DNA from: Buttiauxella noackiae ATCC 51607
Lineage (GTDB): Bacteria > Pseudomonadota > Gammaproteobacteria > Enterobacterales > Enterobacteriaceae
DNA length: 64,000 nt
NCBI RefSeq assembly: GCF_001654865.1
Contig: NZ_LXEO01000068.1
Span: 84,515-148,514 of the forward strand
Reading direction: 5' to 3'
The translations under genes and the position numbers were made by a program. A model generated the notes under the pieces. The model made no database searches and was not told the DNA's origin. It saw only the letters and a list, made by a program, of their open reading frames with translations. Of the stretch, positions 41,995 to 53,084 are shown in pieces; the stretch's first letter is position 1, and every line of letters begins with the position of its first letter.

Positions 41995-43020
41995 ATGTCT
42001 TCAATTCGACTGGCTGATTTAGCCCAGCAGTTGGATGCAGATTTGCACGGTGATGGCGATCTCGTCATCACCGGCGTTGCATCTATGCAAACGGCCCAGG
42101 CTGGCCAAATTACGTTTATGGTTAACCCACGTTACCGTGAGCAATTGGCTGTTTGCCAGGCTTCTGCCGTCGTTATGACTGAAGCCGACCTCCCTTTCGC
42201 ACATAGCGCTGCATTGGTAGTGAAGAACCCCTACCTCACATATGCTCGCATGGCGCAACTCCTTGATTCGACGCCGCAACCAGCTCAAAATATCGCACCA
42301 AGTGCTGTTATTGATGCAACTGCGACGTTGGGTAATAACGTCGCCATTGGCGCAAATGCGGTTATCGAGTCTGGTGTTGTGCTAGGCGATAACGTTGTGA
42401 TTGGTGCAGGCTGTTTCGTGGGTAAACACACCAAAATTGGTGCTGGCACCCGCCTGTGGGCGAATGTGTCGATTTACCATGAAATCCAGATTGGTGAACA
42501 GTGCCTGGTTCAGTCTGGTACCGTCATCGGTTCAGATGGTTTTGGTTACGCTAACGATCGTGGCAATTGGGTGAAGATCCCCCAACTTGGCCGTGTGATC
42601 ATTGGCGATCGTGTCGAGATCGGTGCTTGTACAACGATTGACCGAGGCGCACTAGACGACACGATTATTGGCAATGGTGTTATCATTGATAATCAATGCC
42701 AGATTGCACATAACGTTGTGATTGGCGACAATACTGCCGTTGCTGGCGGTGTGATCATGGCAGGCAGCCTGAAAATTGGTCGTTACTGCATGATTGGTGG
42801 TGCCAGTGTTATCAATGGCCATATGGAAATCTGCGATAAAGTCACCGTGACCGGAATGGGCATGGTAATGCGCCCTATCACAGAGCCGGGGGTTTACTCC
42901 TCAGGTATTCCACTACAGCCGAACAAAGTGTGGCGTAAAACAGCCGCGTTGGTGATGAATATCGACGAGATCAGCAAGCGCTTGAAATCCGTTGAGAAAA
43001 AAATCAATCAACAAGACTAA
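41995..43020 (+). CDS. lpxD: UDP-3-O-acylglucosamine N-acyltransferase
   Basis: LpxD adds the second 3-hydroxymyristoyl chain to UDP-acyl-glucosamine in lipid A synthesis, using acyl-ACP. 341 aa as in E. coli. An N-terminal uridine-binding domain (about residues 1–100) is followed by a long left-handed beta-helix of hexapeptide repeats and a C-terminal helix. The catalytic His is in the [11 protein letters not shown] segment. Start ATG lies four bases after skp. Confidence 0.97.
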   Translation: MSSIRLADLAQQLDADLHGDGDLVITGVASMQTAQAGQITFMVNPRYREQLAVCQASAVVMTEADLPFAHSAALVVKNPYLTYARMAQLLDSTPQPAQNIAPSAVIDATATLGNNVAIGANAVIESGVVLGDNVVIGAGCFVGKHTKIGAGTRLWANVSIYHEIQIGEQCLVQSGTVIGSDGFGYANDRGNWVKIPQLGRVIIGDRVEIGACTTIDRGALDDTIIGNGVIIDNQCQIAHNVVIGDNTAVAGGVIMAGSLKIGRYCMIGGASVINGHMEICDKVTVTGMGMVMRPITEPGVYSSGIPLQPNKVWRKTAALVMNIDEISKRLKSVEKKINQQD

Positions 43021-43059
43021 AAGTCACCCGCCCAAGACGCGTTAGTGCTTACTGATTTG

Positions 43060-43094
43060 CGGCCTGCTACCTATCCCGAGATAGTCGCAGGCCG
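43060..43094 (+). promoter_or_regulatory. Structured hairpin between lpxD and fabZ
   Basis: An eight-base-pair stem (CGGCCTGC/GCAGGCCG), a small internal loop and an inner five-base-pair stem (CTATC/GATAG) with a four-base loop. T-rich sequence follows (GTTATTATTGTCATTT) without a continuous run, so it may be a weak terminator or a processing site. It is 40 bases upstream of the fabZ start. Confidence 0.7.
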
Positions 43095-43136
43095 TGTTAT
43101 TATTGTCATTTGGTACATTTAGACAGGAAGAGTATC

Positions 43137-43592
43137 TTGACTACCGACACTCATACTCTGCACATCGAAGAGATTTTGGAACTTCTGCCGCACCGTTACC
43201 CGTTCTTGCTGGTAGACCGCGTGCTGGATTTTGAAGAAGGACGTTTTTTACGTGCAGTAAAAAATGTCACAGTAAACGAGCCGTTTTTCCAGGGCCATTT
43301 CCCTGGTAAACCGATTTTCCCGGGTGTGCTGATTCTTGAAGCGATGGCGCAAGCCACCGGTATTCTTGCGTTCAAAAGCGTTGGGAAGCTGGAACCTGGT
43401 GAGCTTTACTACTTTGCTGGTATTGACGAAGCGCGTTTCAAACGCCCAGTGGTACCTGGTGACCAGATGATCATGGAAGTTACCTTCGAGAAAACCCGCC
43501 GTGGTCTGACGCGTTTTAAGGGCGTGGCAACTGTTGACGGTAAAATTGTCTGCGAAGCAACTATGATGTGTGCCCGCAGCCGGGAGAGTTAA
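43137..43592 (+). CDS. fabZ: 3-hydroxyacyl-ACP dehydratase FabZ
   Basis: FabZ dehydrates 3-hydroxyacyl-ACP in fatty acid elongation and competes with LpxA/LpxD for 3-hydroxymyristoyl-ACP, the balance point between phospholipid and lipid A. It is a hotdog-fold protein with the catalytic His in [20 protein letters not shown], Glu in the same segment. The TTG at 43137 with GGAAG upstream gives 151 aa, the E. coli length and start codon; the in-frame start at 43110 adds a non-conserved leader. Confidence 0.96.
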   Translation: MTTDTHTLHIEEILELLPHRYPFLLVDRVLDFEEGRFLRAVKNVTVNEPFFQGHFPGKPIFPGVLILEAMAQATGILAFKSVGKLEPGELYYFAGIDEARFKRPVVPGDQMIMEVTFEKTRRGLTRFKGVATVDGKIVCEATMMCARSRES

Positions 43593-43595
43593 TAC

Positions 43596-44384
43596 GTGAT
43601 TGATAAATCCGCCTTTATTCATCCATCAGCCATTGTGGAAGACGGTGCCGTTATAGGCGCTAATGTTCATATTGGTCCGTTTTGTATTGTTGGTCCACAT
43701 GTTGAAATCGGTGAAGGTACCGTTCTGAAATCTCATGTTGTGGTAAATGGTCATACGACTATTGGCCGTGATAACGAAATTTATCAGTTCGCGTCCATTG
43801 GTGAAGTTAACCAGGATCTGAAATATGCCGGTGAACCGACTCGTGTGGAAATTGGCGATCGCAACCGCATTCGCGAAAGCGTCACCATCCATCGAGGAAC
43901 AGAGCAGGGCGGTGGTTTGACGAAGGTGGGTAGCGATAACTTGCTGATGGTCAACGCTCACGTAGCGCATGACTGTACTGTCGGTAACCGCTGCATCCTC
44001 GCAAATAACGCCACTCTCGCTGGTCACGTTTCTGTTGATGATTTCGCAATTATTGGTGGCATGACCGCTGTGCACCAGTTCTGCATTATCGGCGCGCACG
44101 TGATGGTGGGCGGTTGTTCTGGTGTGGCGCAAGATGTCCCACCGTATGTTATTGCGCAGGGCAACCACGCAACGCCGTTCGGCGTAAACATTGAAGGCCT
44201 GAAACGCCGCGGTTTCTCCAGAGAAGCGATACACGCTGTTCGTAACGCATATAAAATTCTCTACCGCAGTGGGAAAACCTTCGAAGAAGCGAAGCCTGAA
44301 ATTGCTGAGATTGCCGAGCAACATCCAGAAGTGAACGCATTCGTTGAATTCTTTGCCCGTTCAACTCGTGGTCTGATTCGCTAA
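43596..44384 (+). CDS. lpxA: UDP-N-acetylglucosamine acyltransferase LpxA
   Basis: LpxA carries out the first step of lipid A synthesis, 3-O-acylation of UDP-GlcNAc. It is a trimeric left-handed beta-helix protein of 262 aa as in E. coli, with the catalytic His in [11 protein letters not shown] (His125 in E. coli). Start codon GTG, three bases after fabZ and with GGGAGAG in the end of fabZ as ribosome site. Its stop directly abuts the lpxB ATG. Confidence 0.97.
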   Translation: MIDKSAFIHPSAIVEDGAVIGANVHIGPFCIVGPHVEIGEGTVLKSHVVVNGHTTIGRDNEIYQFASIGEVNQDLKYAGEPTRVEIGDRNRIRESVTIHRGTEQGGGLTKVGSDNLLMVNAHVAHDCTVGNRCILANNATLAGHVSVDDFAIIGGMTAVHQFCIIGAHVMVGGCSGVAQDVPPYVIAQGNHATPFGVNIEGLKRRGFSREAIHAVRNAYKILYRSGKTFEEAKPEIAEIAEQHPEVNAFVEFFARSTRGLIR

Positions 44385-45533
44385 ATGAAACCTGGTCGTC
44401 CGCTTACGATTGCCCTGGTCGCCGGAGAAACTTCCGGCGATATTCTTGGTGCAGGTCTGATTCGCGCCCTCAAAGCTCGTGTTCCTGATGCTCGCTTTGT
44501 TGGTGTTGCAGGGCCTCTGATGCAGGCCGAAGGTTGCGAAGCCTGGTATGAGATGGAAGAATTGGCAGTGATGGGCATTGTAGAAGTGCTCGGTCGTCTG
44601 CGCCGGTTACTCCATATTCGAGCCGATCTCACACGCCGCTTCACCGAGTTGCAGCCAGATGTTTTCGTCGGTATTGATGCACCAGATTTCAATATCACGC
44701 TGGAAGGCAATCTTAAAAAGCAGGGTATTCGCACAATTCATTACGTCAGCCCTTCTGTTTGGGCGTGGCGCCAAAAACGTGTTTTCAAAATTGGCAGAGC
44801 AACAGATTTAGTGCTCGCATTTCTGCCTTTCGAAAAAGCGTTTTACGACAGATTTAATGTCCCCTGCCGCTTTATCGGTCATACCATGGCTGATGCGATG
44901 CCGCTTGATCCTGATAAAAATGTTGCACGCGCGACTCTGGGTATTTCCCCAGAGGCTAAATGCCTGGCGTTGTTGCCGGGAAGCCGTGGTGCAGAAGTCG
45001 AGATGCTCAGCGCTGATTTCCTGAAAACAGCTCTTTTACTGCGCGAGCGTTTTCCAGGGCTGGAAATTGTCGTTCCGCTGGTTAACGCGAAACGTCGCGA
45101 ACAGTTCGAGCGTATCAAAGCTGAAGTGGCTCCTGACCTGACGATGCACTTGCTTAACGGGCAAGGGCGCGAAGCGATGGTCGCAAGCGATGCCGCCTTG
45201 CTGGCATCAGGCACAGCGGCACTTGAATGCATGCTGGCGAAATGCCCGATGGTGGTTGGTTATCGCATGAAGCCGTTCACCTTCTGGCTTGCAAAGCGCC
45301 TGGTCAAAACGGATTACGTTTCACTGCCAAATCTGCTGGCCGGTCGTGAGCTGGTTAAAGAGTTATTGCAGGATGAGTGCGAGCCTAATGCGCTTGCAAA
45401 GGTGCTTGCCCCGTTGCTTGAAGATGGTGTGCAGAGCCACCAAATGCACGACACCTTCCGCGACCTGCACCAGCAGATTCGTTGTAATGCCGATGAACAA
45501 GCGGCTGATGCTGTGCTGGAGCTTGCACAATGA
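44385..45533 (+). CDS. lpxB: Lipid A disaccharide synthase
   Basis: LpxB is a family GT19 glycosyltransferase that joins UDP-diacylglucosamine and lipid X. 382 aa as in E. coli. Motifs include [14 protein letters not shown] near the N-terminus, [14 protein letters not shown] [10 protein letters not shown] in the middle and SGTAALE in the C-terminal half. No gap to lpxA; its stop overlaps the rnhB start by four bases (ATGA). Confidence 0.97.
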   Translation: MKPGRPLTIALVAGETSGDILGAGLIRALKARVPDARFVGVAGPLMQAEGCEAWYEMEELAVMGIVEVLGRLRRLLHIRADLTRRFTELQPDVFVGIDAPDFNITLEGNLKKQGIRTIHYVSPSVWAWRQKRVFKIGRATDLVLAFLPFEKAFYDRFNVPCRFIGHTMADAMPLDPDKNVARATLGISPEAKCLALLPGSRGAEVEMLSADFLKTALLLRERFPGLEIVVPLVNAKRREQFERIKAEVAPDLTMHLLNGQGREAMVASDAALLASGTAALECMLAKCPMVVGYRMKPFTFWLAKRLVKTDYVSLPNLLAGRELVKELLQDECEPNALAKVLAPLLEDGVQSHQMHDTFRDLHQQIRCNADEQAADAVLELAQ

Positions 45534-46126
45534 TTGAATTTATTTACCCTCATACGCACTTGGTAGCAGGTGTTGATGAAGTGGGGCGCGGCCCACTGGT
45601 TGGTGCAGTCGTCACTGCTGCGGTGATTCTCGACCCAGAAAAGCCTATCATTGGCCTTGCTGATTCTAAGAAACTCTCTGAAAAACGTCGCAATGCACTT
45701 TACGATGAAATCGTCGAAAAGGCGCTTTCATGGAGTCTTGGCCGTGCTGAGCCAGAAGAGATTGACCAGTTAAACATTTTGCATGCCACCATGCTTGCGA
45801 TGCAGCGTGCTGTTGCTGGCCTGCGCGTGGTTCCTGAATATGTATTGATTGATGGTAACCGTTGCCCCGCACTGCCGATGCCTTCTTTGGCGGTGGTAAA
45901 AGGTGACAGCCGGGTTGCAGAAATAAGTGCTGCATCAATAATTGCCAAAGTGACGCGCGATCGTGAAATGGCAGAGCTTGATCTCTCTTTTCCGCAATAC
46001 GGTTTTGCCCAACACAAAGGCTACCCCACTGCTTTTCATCTGGAAAAGCTCGCAGAGCATGGTGCGACTGAACACCACCGTCGTAGCTTTGCTCCGGTCA
46101 AACGCGCTCTCGGACTGGCGTCCTGA
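45530..46126 (+). CDS. rnhB: Ribonuclease HII
   Basis: RNase HII cuts RNA in RNA-DNA hybrids, including single ribonucleotides left in DNA. 198 aa as in E. coli. The acidic catalytic residues lie in [10 protein letters not shown], near IDGNRC, and in the last metal-binding motif; [14 protein letters not shown] is also typical. It overlaps lpxB and is 38 bases upstream of dnaE, a conserved link between lipid A and replication genes. Confidence 0.96.
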   Translation: MIEFIYPHTHLVAGVDEVGRGPLVGAVVTAAVILDPEKPIIGLADSKKLSEKRRNALYDEIVEKALSWSLGRAEPEEIDQLNILHATMLAMQRAVAGLRVVPEYVLIDGNRCPALPMPSLAVVKGDSRVAEISAASIIAKVTRDREMAELDLSFPQYGFAQHKGYPTAFHLEKLAEHGATEHHRRSFAPVKRALGLAS

Positions 46127-46164
46127 TTTGCGGACGTACGTTACACATCTAAACGGAATGAGAA

Positions 46165-49100
46165 ATGGCTGAACCACGTTTCGTGCACCTGCGAGTGCAC
46201 AGCGACTACTCCATGGTTGATGGCCTGGCAAAAACAGCTCCATTGGTGAAGAAAGCCGCGGCGATGGGGATGCCAGCAATTGCTATCACTGATTTTACCA
46301 ACCTCTGTGGGCTGGTGAAATTCTATGGTGCTGCTCATGGCGCAGGACTTAAGCCGATTATTGGTGCAGATTTTAACGTTGCCAATGAATTGCTGGGCGA
46401 TGAGCTTAGCCATTTGACCGTGCTTGCCGCAGACAACGTCGGTTACCAAAACCTGACGTTGTTAATCTCCAAAGCCTATCAGCGCGGTTATGGCGCAGCG
46501 GGCCCAATTATCGACCGCGCCTGGCTTGCCGAATTGAACGAAGGGCTTATCCTTCTTTCTGGTGGGCGCATGGGGGATATTGGCAAAAATTTGTTGCGTG
46601 GAAATACGGCACAGCTTGATCAGTGCCTGGAATTCTATCAGCAGTATTTTGCCGATCGCTTCTATCTGGAACTGATTCGCACAGGTCGTCCTGATGAAGA
46701 AAGCTATTTGCATGCTGCCGTCGCATTAGCCGATGAGCGTGGTTTGCCGGTCGTGGCAACCAACGATGTAAGGTTCATTGAGTCTACAGATTTTGATGCC
46801 CATGAAATCCGCGTTGCTATCCACGATGGCTTTACCCTTGACGACCCGAAACGCCCACGTAATTACTCTTCGCAGCAGTATCTGCGTACCGAAGAGGAAA
46901 TGTGTGAACTCTTTTCAGACGTTCCGGAAGCACTGGAAAACAGCGTAGAAATCGCCAGACGCTGTAACGTTACCGTGCGTCTGGGTGAGTACTTCCTGCC
47001 GCAATTCCCAACTGGCGATATGTCGACCGAAGACTTCCTGGTCATGAAGTCAAAAGAAGGGCTCGAAGATCGTCTGGAATTCTTGTTCAAAGATCCTGAA
47101 GAGCGTGCAGCAAAAAGACCGCCGTATGACGAGCGTCTGGATATTGAGCTTAAAGTTATTAACCAGATGGGCTTCCCAGGCTACTTCCTGATCGTTATGG
47201 AATTTATCCAGTGGTCCAAAGACAACGGCGTGCCGGTAGGGCCTGGGCGTGGTTCTGGTGCGGGTTCACTGGTTGCTTATGCTCTGAAAATTACCGATCT
47301 TGATCCGCTGGAATTTGACCTGCTGTTCGAACGTTTCCTTAACCCGGAACGTGTATCGATGCCCGACTTCGATATCGACTTCTGCATGGAAAAACGCGAT
47401 AGGGTAATCGATCACGTCGCCGAAATGTACGGGCGCGAGGCGGTATCACAGATTATTACCTTTGGTACGATGGCGGCAAAAGCGGTTATCCGCGATGTGG
47501 GCCGTGTACTGGGGCACCCTTATGGATTTGTCGATCGTATCTCTAAACTGATTCCGCCAGATCCAGGGATGACGCTTGCTAAAGCGTTTGAAGTTGAACC
47601 GCAGCTTCCAGAAATGTACGAAGCTGACGAAGAAGTTAAAGCGCTTATCGACATGGCGCGTAAACTTGAAGGCGTAACGCGTAACGCCGGTAAACATGCC
47701 GGCGGCGTGGTAATTGCGCCAACAAAAATTACCGACTTTGCTCCGCTTTATTGCGATGACCAGGGCCAAAACCCGGTCACCCAGTTCGATAAAAACGATG
47801 TGGAATATGCGGGCCTTGTGAAGTTCGACTTCCTCGGCTTGCGTACACTGACCATCATCGACTGGGCGTTGAAGATGATCAACCCGCGTCGGGCGAAGCA
47901 AGGTTTAGAGCCAATTGATATCGCTGCTATCCCTCTCGAAGACAAGAAAAGCTTCGACATGCTGCAACGCTCGGAAACCACAGCCGTGTTCCAGCTAGAA
48001 TCCCGCGGCATGAAAGATCTTATCAAGCGTCTGCAGCCTGACTGCTTCGAAGATATGATCGCATTGGTAGCATTATTCCGCCCAGGCCCATTGCAATCAG
48101 GCATGGTTGATAACTTTATTGACCGTAAGCATGGGCGTGAAGCTATCTCTTACCCGGATATTCAATGGCAGCATGAAAGCCTGAAACCGGTGCTGGAGCC
48201 AACTTATGGCATTATCCTGTATCAAGAACAGGTTATGCAGATTGCCCAGGTGCTGGCGGGATACTCGCTGGGCGGTGCAGACATGTTGCGTCGTGCGATG
48301 GGTAAAAAGAACCCAGTTGAGATGGCGAAGCAGCGTGGTGGGTTTGAAGATGGCGCGAAGTCTCGTGGCATCGACGGCGAACTGGCGATTAAGATCTTTG
48401 ACCTGGTAGAGAAATTTGCCGGTTATGGGTTTAACAAATCTCACTCAGCAGCCTATGCACTGGTTTCTTACCAGACACTGTGGCTAAAAGCGCACTATCC
48501 GGCAGAGTTTATGGCGGCGGTAATGACCGCTGACATGGATAACACTGAGAAAATCGTCGGCCTGGTTGATGAGTGCTGGCGCATGGGCCTGAAAATTTTG
48601 CCACCGGATATTAACTCCGGGCTGTACCATTTCCACGTTAATGACGATGGGGAAATTGTTTACGGTATCGGCGCGATTAAAGGTGTCGGTGAAGGCCCGA
48701 TTGAAGCGATAATTGAGGCGCGTAACGAAGGTGGTTATTTCCGTGAGTTATTCGACCTCTGTGCGCGAGCTGACGTTAAAAAACTCAATAAACGTATCCT
48801 TGAAAAATTAGTGATGTCCGGGGCATTTGACCGCCTCGGGCCGCATCGCGCCGCATTAATGAATGCGCTGCCCGATGCACTTAAAGCAGCTGACCAACAT
48901 GCCAAAGCCGAAGCTATCGGCCAGGTGGATATGTTTGGTGTTCTGGCTGATGAGCCGGAGCAGGTTGAGCAGTCCTACGCCAGCGTCGTTCCGTGGCCTG
49001 AGCAAGTGGTACTGGATGGTGAACGTGAAACGTTGGGCTTGTATCTTACCGGTCACCCAATCACCCAGTACTTGAAAGAAATTGAGCGCTATGTCGGTGG

Positions 49101-49647
49101 CATGCGCCTGAAAGAGATGCACCCGACAGAACGTGGTAAAATGACCACAGCTGCGGGTCTGGTGATTGCTTCGCGGGTGATGGTTACCAAGCGCGGCAAT
49201 CGCATTGGCATCTGTACTCTGGATGACCGTTCTGGTCGCCTGGAAGTGATGCTATTCACAGATGCGTTAGAAAAGTACCAGCATCTGTTGGAAAAAGACC
49301 GTATCCTGATCGTCAGCGGACAGGTCAGCTTTGATGACTTCAGCGGTGGCCTTAAAATGACTGCTCGCGAAGTAATGGACATTGACGAGGCCCGCGAAAA
49401 GTATGCGCGTGGGCTTGCTATCTCGCTGACGGACAGGCAAATTGATGACCAGCTTTTGAACCGTCTCCGTCAGTCTCTGGAACCCCATCGTTCGGGGACC
49501 ATTCCAGTACATCTCTACTATCAGAGAGCGGATGCACGAGCGCGTTTGCGTTTTGGCGCAGCATGGCGTGTATCCCCAAGCGATCGTTTGCTCAATGAGC
49601 TTCGCACGCTGATAGGATCGGAGCAGGTGGAACTGGAGTTTGACTAA
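46165..49647 (+). CDS. dnaE: DNA polymerase III alpha subunit
   Basis: The replicative polymerase. 1160 aa as in E. coli. Order: N-terminal PHP domain ([13 protein letters not shown]), palm with the catalytic aspartates in MPDFDIDFC (E. coli Asp401/403) and the third Asp later in the palm, fingers, then helix-hairpin-helix and OB domains and the C-terminal tau-binding region. The clamp-binding motif reads QVDMF, near residue 920 (QADMF in E. coli). AATGAG precedes the ATG; accA follows after 12 bases. Confidence 0.98.
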   Translation: MAEPRFVHLRVHSDYSMVDGLAKTAPLVKKAAAMGMPAIAITDFTNLCGLVKFYGAAHGAGLKPIIGADFNVANELLGDELSHLTVLAADNVGYQNLTLLISKAYQRGYGAAGPIIDRAWLAELNEGLILLSGGRMGDIGKNLLRGNTAQLDQCLEFYQQYFADRFYLELIRTGRPDEESYLHAAVALADERGLPVVATNDVRFIESTDFDAHEIRVAIHDGFTLDDPKRPRNYSSQQYLRTEEEMCELFSDVPEALENSVEIARRCNVTVRLGEYFLPQFPTGDMSTEDFLVMKSKEGLEDRLEFLFKDPEERAAKRPPYDERLDIELKVINQMGFPGYFLIVMEFIQWSKDNGVPVGPGRGSGAGSLVAYALKITDLDPLEFDLLFERFLNPERVSMPDFDIDFCMEKRDRVIDHVAEMYGREAVSQIITFGTMAAKAVIRDVGRVLGHPYGFVDRISKLIPPDPGMTLAKAFEVEPQLPEMYEADEEVKALIDMARKLEGVTRNAGKHAGGVVIAPTKITDFAPLYCDDQGQNPVTQFDKNDVEYAGLVKFDFLGLRTLTIIDWALKMINPRRAKQGLEPIDIAAIPLEDKKSFDMLQRSETTAVFQLESRGMKDLIKRLQPDCFEDMIALVALFRPGPLQSGMVDNFIDRKHGREAISYPDIQWQHESLKPVLEPTYGIILYQEQVMQIAQVLAGYSLGGADMLRRAMGKKNPVEMAKQRGGFEDGAKSRGIDGELAIKIFDLVEKFAGYGFNKSHSAAYALVSYQTLWLKAHYPAEFMAAVMTADMDNTEKIVGLVDECWRMGLKILPPDINSGLYHFHVNDDGEIVYGIGAIKGVGEGPIEAIIEARNEGGYFRELFDLCARADVKKLNKRILEKLVMSGAFDRLGPHRAALMNALPDALKAADQHAKAEAIGQVDMFGVLADEPEQVEQSYASVVPWPEQVVLDGERETLGLYLTGHPITQYLKEIERYVGGMRLKEMHPTERGKMTTAAGLVIASRVMVTKRGNRIGICTLDDRSGRLEVMLFTDALEKYQHLLEKDRILIVSGQVSFDDFSGGLKMTAREVMDIDEAREKYARGLAISLTDRQIDDQLLNRLRQSLEPHRSGTIPVHLYYQRADARARLRFGAAWRVSPSDRLLNELRTLIGSEQVELEFD

Positions 49648-49659
49648 TACAGGAATATT

Positions 49660-50619
49660 ATGAGTCTGAATTTCCTCGATTTTGAACAGCCGATTGCAGA
49701 GCTGGAAGCGAAAATTGATTCCCTGACTGCAGTTAGCCGTCAGGACGAAAAGTTAGATATTAATCTGGACGAAGAAGTGCAGCGTCTGCGTGAAAAAAGC
49801 GTAGAACTCACACGTAAGATCTTTGCCGATTTAGGAGCATGGCAGATTGCTCAACTGGCGCGTCACCCGCAGCGCCCGTATACGCTTGATTACCTGCGTC
49901 TCGCTTTTGATGAGTTCGATGAACTCGCGGGTGACCGTGCGTATGCTGACGATAAAGCTATTGTTGGTGGGATTGCGCGTCTTGATGGTCGTCCTGTTAT
50001 GGTCATTGGCCATCAGAAAGGCCGTGAGACTAAAGAGAAGATCCGCCGTAACTTTGGTATGCCAGCACCAGAAGGCTACCGTAAAGCACTGCGTTTGATG
50101 GAAATGGCTGAGCGTTTCAAAATGCCAATCATTACCTTCATCGATACCCCGGGAGCTTATCCTGGTGTGGGTGCGGAAGAACGCGGTCAGTCAGAAGCTA
50201 TCGCTCGCAACTTACGTGAAATGTCTGGCCTGAAAGTGCCGGTCATCTGTACCGTAATTGGCGAAGGTGGTTCTGGTGGTGCATTGGCAATCGGTGTGGG
50301 CGATAAAGTGAATATGCTGCAATACAGCACCTATTCTGTTATCTCTCCAGAAGGCTGTGCTTCAATTCTGTGGAAAAGTGCTGATAAAGCACCAATCGCC
50401 GCAGAAGCAATGGGCATTATTGCTCCGCGCCTGAAAGAGCTTAAGCTGATTGATACCGTTATCCCTGAACCACTGGGCGGTGCACACCGTAACGTGGAAG
50501 CAATGGCTGCTTCACTGAAAGCGCAATTGCTGGCTGATCTTGCCGACCTGGACGTGCTGAATACCGAAGAGCTGCTGGCTCGTCGTTATCATCGTCTGAT
50601 GAGCTATGGCTACGCGTGA
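49660..50619 (+). CDS. accA: Acetyl-CoA carboxylase carboxyltransferase alpha subunit
   Basis: AccA pairs with AccD to transfer the carboxyl group from biotin to acetyl-CoA, giving malonyl-CoA for fatty acid synthesis. 319 aa as in E. coli, with the crotonase-like fold and glycine-rich motifs ([28 protein letters not shown]). The last gene of the envelope and replication run; an ERIC element starts one base after its stop, followed by a terminator. Confidence 0.97.
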   Translation: MSLNFLDFEQPIAELEAKIDSLTAVSRQDEKLDINLDEEVQRLREKSVELTRKIFADLGAWQIAQLARHPQRPYTLDYLRLAFDEFDELAGDRAYADDKAIVGGIARLDGRPVMVIGHQKGRETKEKIRRNFGMPAPEGYRKALRLMEMAERFKMPIITFIDTPGAYPGVGAEERGQSEAIARNLREMSGLKVPVICTVIGEGGSGGALAIGVGDKVNMLQYSTYSVISPEGCASILWKSADKAPIAAEAMGIIAPRLKELKLIDTVIPEPLGGAHRNVEAMAASLKAQLLADLADLDVLNTEELLARRYHRLMSYGYA

Positions 50620-50745
50620 TATACCCATAATCCTTCAAGCTGCAGGGGCGTTGGCTGCACTCACTTACCCGAATCACTTACCTTAGTAAGCTCATCGGGA
50701 TAAGTTCCCTGCCGCCTACCTGCAACTCGAATGCTAACGGGTATA
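50620..50745. repeat. ERIC (IRU) element, full length
   Basis: 126 bases bounded by TATACCC and its complement GGGTATA. Inside are the ERIC landmarks TTCAAGCTGC, CGAATCACTTAC with the central CTTAC-CTTA-GTAAG hairpin, CCCTGCCGCC and TGCAACTCGAAT. It begins directly after the accA stop and would be part of its 3' UTR. Confidence 0.9.
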
Positions 50746-50754
50746 TTGAAGAAG

Positions 50755-50782
50755 AAGGTCAGAAGAGATTCTGGCCTTTTTT
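50755..50782 (+). terminator. Intrinsic terminator after accA and its ERIC
   Basis: A ten-base-pair stem (AAGGTCAGAA/TTCTGGCCTT, one G-T pair) with a GAGA tetraloop is followed by six T. Confidence 0.88.
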
Positions 50783-50886
50783 ATTATCTGAATTCCACAC
50801 TTTATAAAGCTTTACACCTCAGCCCTTGTCCTCAGCCACTTTTCAATAAACTATGCTTACCTATAGGTTTTTCCAGGAGGTGAGCA

Positions 50887-53028
50887 TTGAATATTATTGC
50901 AATTATGGGGACGCACGGCGTTTTCTACAAAGATGAGCCGATCAAAGAGCTGCATCAGGCGCTGGAAGTGCAAGGTTTTCGGCTCATTTACCCCACCAAC
51001 AGCAACGACCTGCTCAAACTCATTGAACATAATCCGCGTATTTGTGGCGTCATTTTTGACTGGGATGAGTACAGCCTGGATTTGTGCAGTGAAATTAATT
51101 CGCTGAATGAATATTTGCCGCTGTATGCGTTTATCAATACCCACTCTTCGCTGGATGTCAGCGTTAACGAAATGCGCATGGCGCTGTGGTTCTTTGAATA
51201 CGCCCTGAGTGCGGCAGACGATATCGCCCTGCGCATTCGCCAGTACACCAATGAATATCTGGACAATATCACTCCGCCGTTAACCAAAGCGTTATTCAAT
51301 TATGTGAACGAAGGGAAATACACTTTCTGCACGCCTGGCCATATGGCTGGCACGGCTTATCTCAAAAGTCCGGTAGGGTGCTTGTTCTATGACTTCTTTG
51401 GCGCGAATACGCTGAAGGCGGATGTCTCTATTTCGGTGACGGAGCTGGGATCGTTGCTGGATCATACCGGTCCGCATCTGGAAGCCGAGGAGTATATCGC
51501 CCGCACTTTCGGTGCGGAGCAGAGTTACATGGTGACCAACGGCACATCCACGTCGAATAAAATCGTTGGCATGTACGCCGCCCCTTCAGGAAGCACGGTG
51601 CTGATTGACCGTAACTGCCACAAATCATTAACCCATTTGTTGATGATGACAGACCTGGTTCCCATCTGGCTCAAACCGACGCGCAACGCGCTGGGAATAC
51701 TGGGTGGCATCCCGAAGCGGGAATTTATGCGCGAAAGTATCGAGGCGAAAGTTGCGGCGACTGAAAACGCGCAGTGGCCAGTGCATGCGGTTATCACCAA
51801 CTCGACTTACGATGGTTTGCTTTATAACACCGAATTTATCAAAAAGACTCTGGATGTACCGTCGATTCACTTCGATTCTGCCTGGGTACCATACACTAAC
51901 TTCCACTCAATTTATCAGGGCAAAAGCGGTATGAGTGGCGAGCGTGTGCCGGGCAAGGTTATCTACGAAACCCAGTCCACGCATAAGCTACTGGCGGCGT
52001 TATCGCAAGCATCCCTTATTCATATCAAAGGTGATTACGATGAGGAAACCTTCAACGAAGCCTACATGATGCATACCACCACATCGCCAAGTTATCCCCT
52101 GGTGGCATCGATTGAAACGGCGGCTGCGATGTTGCGTGGCAATCCTGGTAAGCGGTTGATTAACCGTTCTGTAGAACGTGCATTGCATTTCCGTCGTGAA
52201 GTTCAGCGCCTGCGTGAAGAGTCTGAAGACTGGTTCTTCGATATCTGGCAGCCGGAATACATCGATGAAGCCGCCTGTTGGCCAATTTCACCAGGTGAAG
52301 AGAACTGGCATGGATTCAAAGATGCTGATGCCGACCATATGTACCTCGACCCGATTAAAGTCACTATTCTGACACCTGGCATGGATGAGTTAGGGACGAT
52401 GGCAGAAGAAGGGATTCCCGCTGCGCTGGTGGCGAAGTTCCTCGATGAGCGTGGCGTTGTGGTCGAAAAAACAGGCCCGTATAACTTGCTGTTCTTGTTC
52501 AGTATTGGGATAGACAAAACCAAGGCATTAAGTTTGCTGCGTGGCTTGACGGAGTTTAAACGCTCTTACGATCTCAATCTGCGCGTGAAAAACATGCTGC
52601 CAGATTTGTATGCCGAAGACCCTGATTTTTACCGCAATATGCGCATTCAGGATTTGGCGCAAGGTATCCACAAACTGATTAAACAGCATAATCTTTCTGA
52701 CCTGATGCTGCGTGCTTTTGATGTGCTTCCTGAAATGAAAATGACTCCGCACAAGGCTTATCAACAGCAAGTGAAAGGTAACGTTGAAACGGTCGAAATA
52801 GAGCAACTGCTAAATCGTGTTTCAGCAAACATGATCCTGCCGTATCCGCCAGGTGTGCCAGTTGTGATGCCTGGTGAGATGATCACCAACGAGAGCCGTG
52901 CGGTACTCGATTTTCTACTGATGCTGTGTTCAGTAGGCGAGCACTATCCCGGCTTTGAAACGGATATTCACGGGGCTAAGCTTGGCGAGGATGGTATCTA
53001 TCGTGTAAGAGTCTTAAAAAATATGTAG
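50887..53028 (+). CDS. ldcC: Constitutive lysine decarboxylase LdcC
   Basis: A PLP fold-type I decarboxylase that turns lysine into cadaverine. 713 aa, the length of E. coli LdcC. It has an N-terminal wing (response-regulator-like) domain, a core with TPGHMAGTAY and the PLP lysine in ETQSTHKLLAALS, and a C-terminal domain. The TTG start at 50887 has a near-perfect CCAGGAGG upstream. Position after accA identifies it as LdcC rather than the acid-induced CadA; no cadB or cadC is nearby. Confidence 0.95.
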   Translation: MNIIAIMGTHGVFYKDEPIKELHQALEVQGFRLIYPTNSNDLLKLIEHNPRICGVIFDWDEYSLDLCSEINSLNEYLPLYAFINTHSSLDVSVNEMRMALWFFEYALSAADDIALRIRQYTNEYLDNITPPLTKALFNYVNEGKYTFCTPGHMAGTAYLKSPVGCLFYDFFGANTLKADVSISVTELGSLLDHTGPHLEAEEYIARTFGAEQSYMVTNGTSTSNKIVGMYAAPSGSTVLIDRNCHKSLTHLLMMTDLVPIWLKPTRNALGILGGIPKREFMRESIEAKVAATENAQWPVHAVITNSTYDGLLYNTEFIKKTLDVPSIHFDSAWVPYTNFHSIYQGKSGMSGERVPGKVIYETQSTHKLLAALSQASLIHIKGDYDEETFNEAYMMHTTTSPSYPLVASIETAAAMLRGNPGKRLINRSVERALHFRREVQRLREESEDWFFDIWQPEYIDEAACWPISPGEENWHGFKDADADHMYLDPIKVTILTPGMDELGTMAEEGIPAALVAKFLDERGVVVEKTGPYNLLFLFSIGIDKTKALSLLRGLTEFKRSYDLNLRVKNMLPDLYAEDPDFYRNMRIQDLAQGIHKLIKQHNLSDLMLRAFDVLPEMKMTPHKAYQQQVKGNVETVEIEQLLNRVSANMILPYPPGVPVVMPGEMITNESRAVLDFLLMLCSVGEHYPGFETDIHGAKLGEDGIYRVRVLKNM

Positions 53029-53084
53029 CCTATTGATTTAGCGAAACATGATAGCTACCGTGCGAAAAAGACAAAGGAGCATTT

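Noticed and set aside
43626..44324. A 232-codon minus-strand frame opposite lpxA
   Set aside because: It lies entirely within lpxA, has no ribosome site and shows unnatural composition.
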